Part shown: positions 28,830-29,057 of the stretch, in pieces
Numbering within the stretch: the first letter of the stretch is position 1
Layout of the letters: each line of letters opens with the position of its first letter
From: a bacterium
GTDB lineage: Bacteria > Patescibacteriota > Minisyncoccia > Minisyncoccales > CG1-02-41-26
Assembly: GCA_021163625.1 (NCBI GenBank)
Contig: JAGGTS010000031.1
Span: 1-29,057 of the forward strand
DNA: 29,057 bases
Direction: 5' to 3'
Made by a program: the position numbers and the translations under genes
The notes under the pieces: model-generated
Databases searched by the model: none
What the model saw: the letters and a program-made list of their open reading frames with translations, nothing else
Told to the model about the DNA's origin: nothing

Positions 28830-29057
28830 TAATTTGTTTGTAATTTGTAATTTAGGATTTGTTTAGAATTTAGGATTTAGGATTTGAGATTTAACATTTT
28901 GTGTTTACCCTTGGCAAGCGCACATCCTGAGCAACTTATTTTTCAGAGATTGGGTCGCTGGGAAAAACCCGAATTCCTAAATCCGAAACCCGAAAAAATA
29001 CCAAATTCCCAATGACCAAATGTTTTTATTATTGGTCATTGGTCATTTTTTCGTCAT
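28830..29057. repeat. Mosaic repeat block, right end of window
   Basis: Non-coding. A/T heptads (about 28830-28890), an imperfect GTGTTTACC/GGCAAGC border module near 28901-28922, and about 160 bases (28899-29057) that match 228-387 in inverted orientation, including the hairpin 29009-29042. The repeat runs off the window end. Confidence 0.85.
29009..29042. repeat. 11-bp-arm hairpin module, third copy
   Basis: CCAATGACCAA (29009-29019) and TTGGTCATTGG (29032-29042), arms identical to those at 21790-21823. Confidence 0.8.

Noticed and set aside
27184..29057. A complete diversity-generating retroelement
   Set aside because: No template/variable repeat pair differing at adenines, no Avd-like gene and no lectin-fold target gene were found near the RT. 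The dispersed repeats differ at all bases and in length, not specifically at A.

Overview
The window carries an AT-rich, compact, strongly plus-strand-biased chromosomal segment of a Candidate Phyla Radiation (Patescibacteria) bacterium, most probably a Parcubacteria-type lineage. This rests on the merged str-S10-spc ribosomal gene cluster with no uL30 gene between uS5 and uL15 (a known CPR-wide absence), ribosomal proteins with Lys/Glu-rich tails, few Shine-Dalgarno sites, a short AlaRS, and a PilM-like/baseplate-J-like gene pair. TGA acts as a stop (ends of rpsG and rpsH), so this is not the UGA-glycine code of Gracilibacteria/SR1. The lineage is inferred from gene content, not from a tree.

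Layout. 1-397: non-coding mosaic repeat block. 398-769: tRNA-Pro(GGG) and bL28 on the minus strand. 915-1556: an M50 site-2 protease. 1560-6788: str-type operon rpsL-rpsG-fusA-(Phd-like small protein)-tuf-rpsJ, with good promoters before rpsL and tuf. 6986-18972: long S10-spc cluster rplC-D-W-B-rpsS-rplV-rpsC-rplP-rpmC-rpsQ-rplN-X-E-rpsZ-rpsH-rplF-R-rpsE-rplO-secY-adk-like-map, preceded by a GC-rich hairpin after rpsJ. The usual alpha-operon genes (infA, rpmJ, rpsM, rpsK, rpsD, rpoA, rplQ) do not follow map. 19111-21695: a sugar/glycolysis group (GT2 glycosyltransferase, GalT-like uridylyltransferase, triosephosphate isomerase). 21696-22333: repeat-rich non-coding DNA. 22334-27183: YkuK-like RNase-H-fold protein, alaS, PilM/FtsA-like protein and a membrane-anchored baseplate-J-like protein. 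27184-27622: repeats. 27623-28795 (minus): an orphan reverse transcriptase. 28796-29057: more repeats.

The ribosomal part is ordinary housekeeping: translation factors, ribosomal proteins, the SecY translocon and N-terminal Met removal in one transcriptional domain. The unusual part is the right-hand third and the two window ends. Several non-coding blocks are built from the same hairpin modules: GTGCTTACC/GGTAAGCAC ends, A/T-rich heptads, a 14-bp-arm hairpin, a REP-like cloverleaf, a CAACGAG/CTCGTTG palindrome and a CCAATGACCAA/TTGGTCATTGG hairpin. Two modules show paired, compensating base changes between copies. A 331/367-bp inverted pair (21930-22260 and 27191-27557) encloses the alaS segment. 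The reverse transcriptase lies exactly between two 28-bp copies of the palindrome module. It has a catalytic MDD and an IGxxxS motif 4 (diversity-generating-retroelement-like rather than QGxxxSP), a group-II-like thumb and a coiled-coil tail, but no visible intron RNA, template/variable repeat pair or accessory gene. The best candidate for an undescribed system is therefore an RT associated with palindromic dispersed repeats, comparable in layout to REP/RAYT systems but with an RT instead of a transposase. This is a hypothesis, not a demonstrated function.
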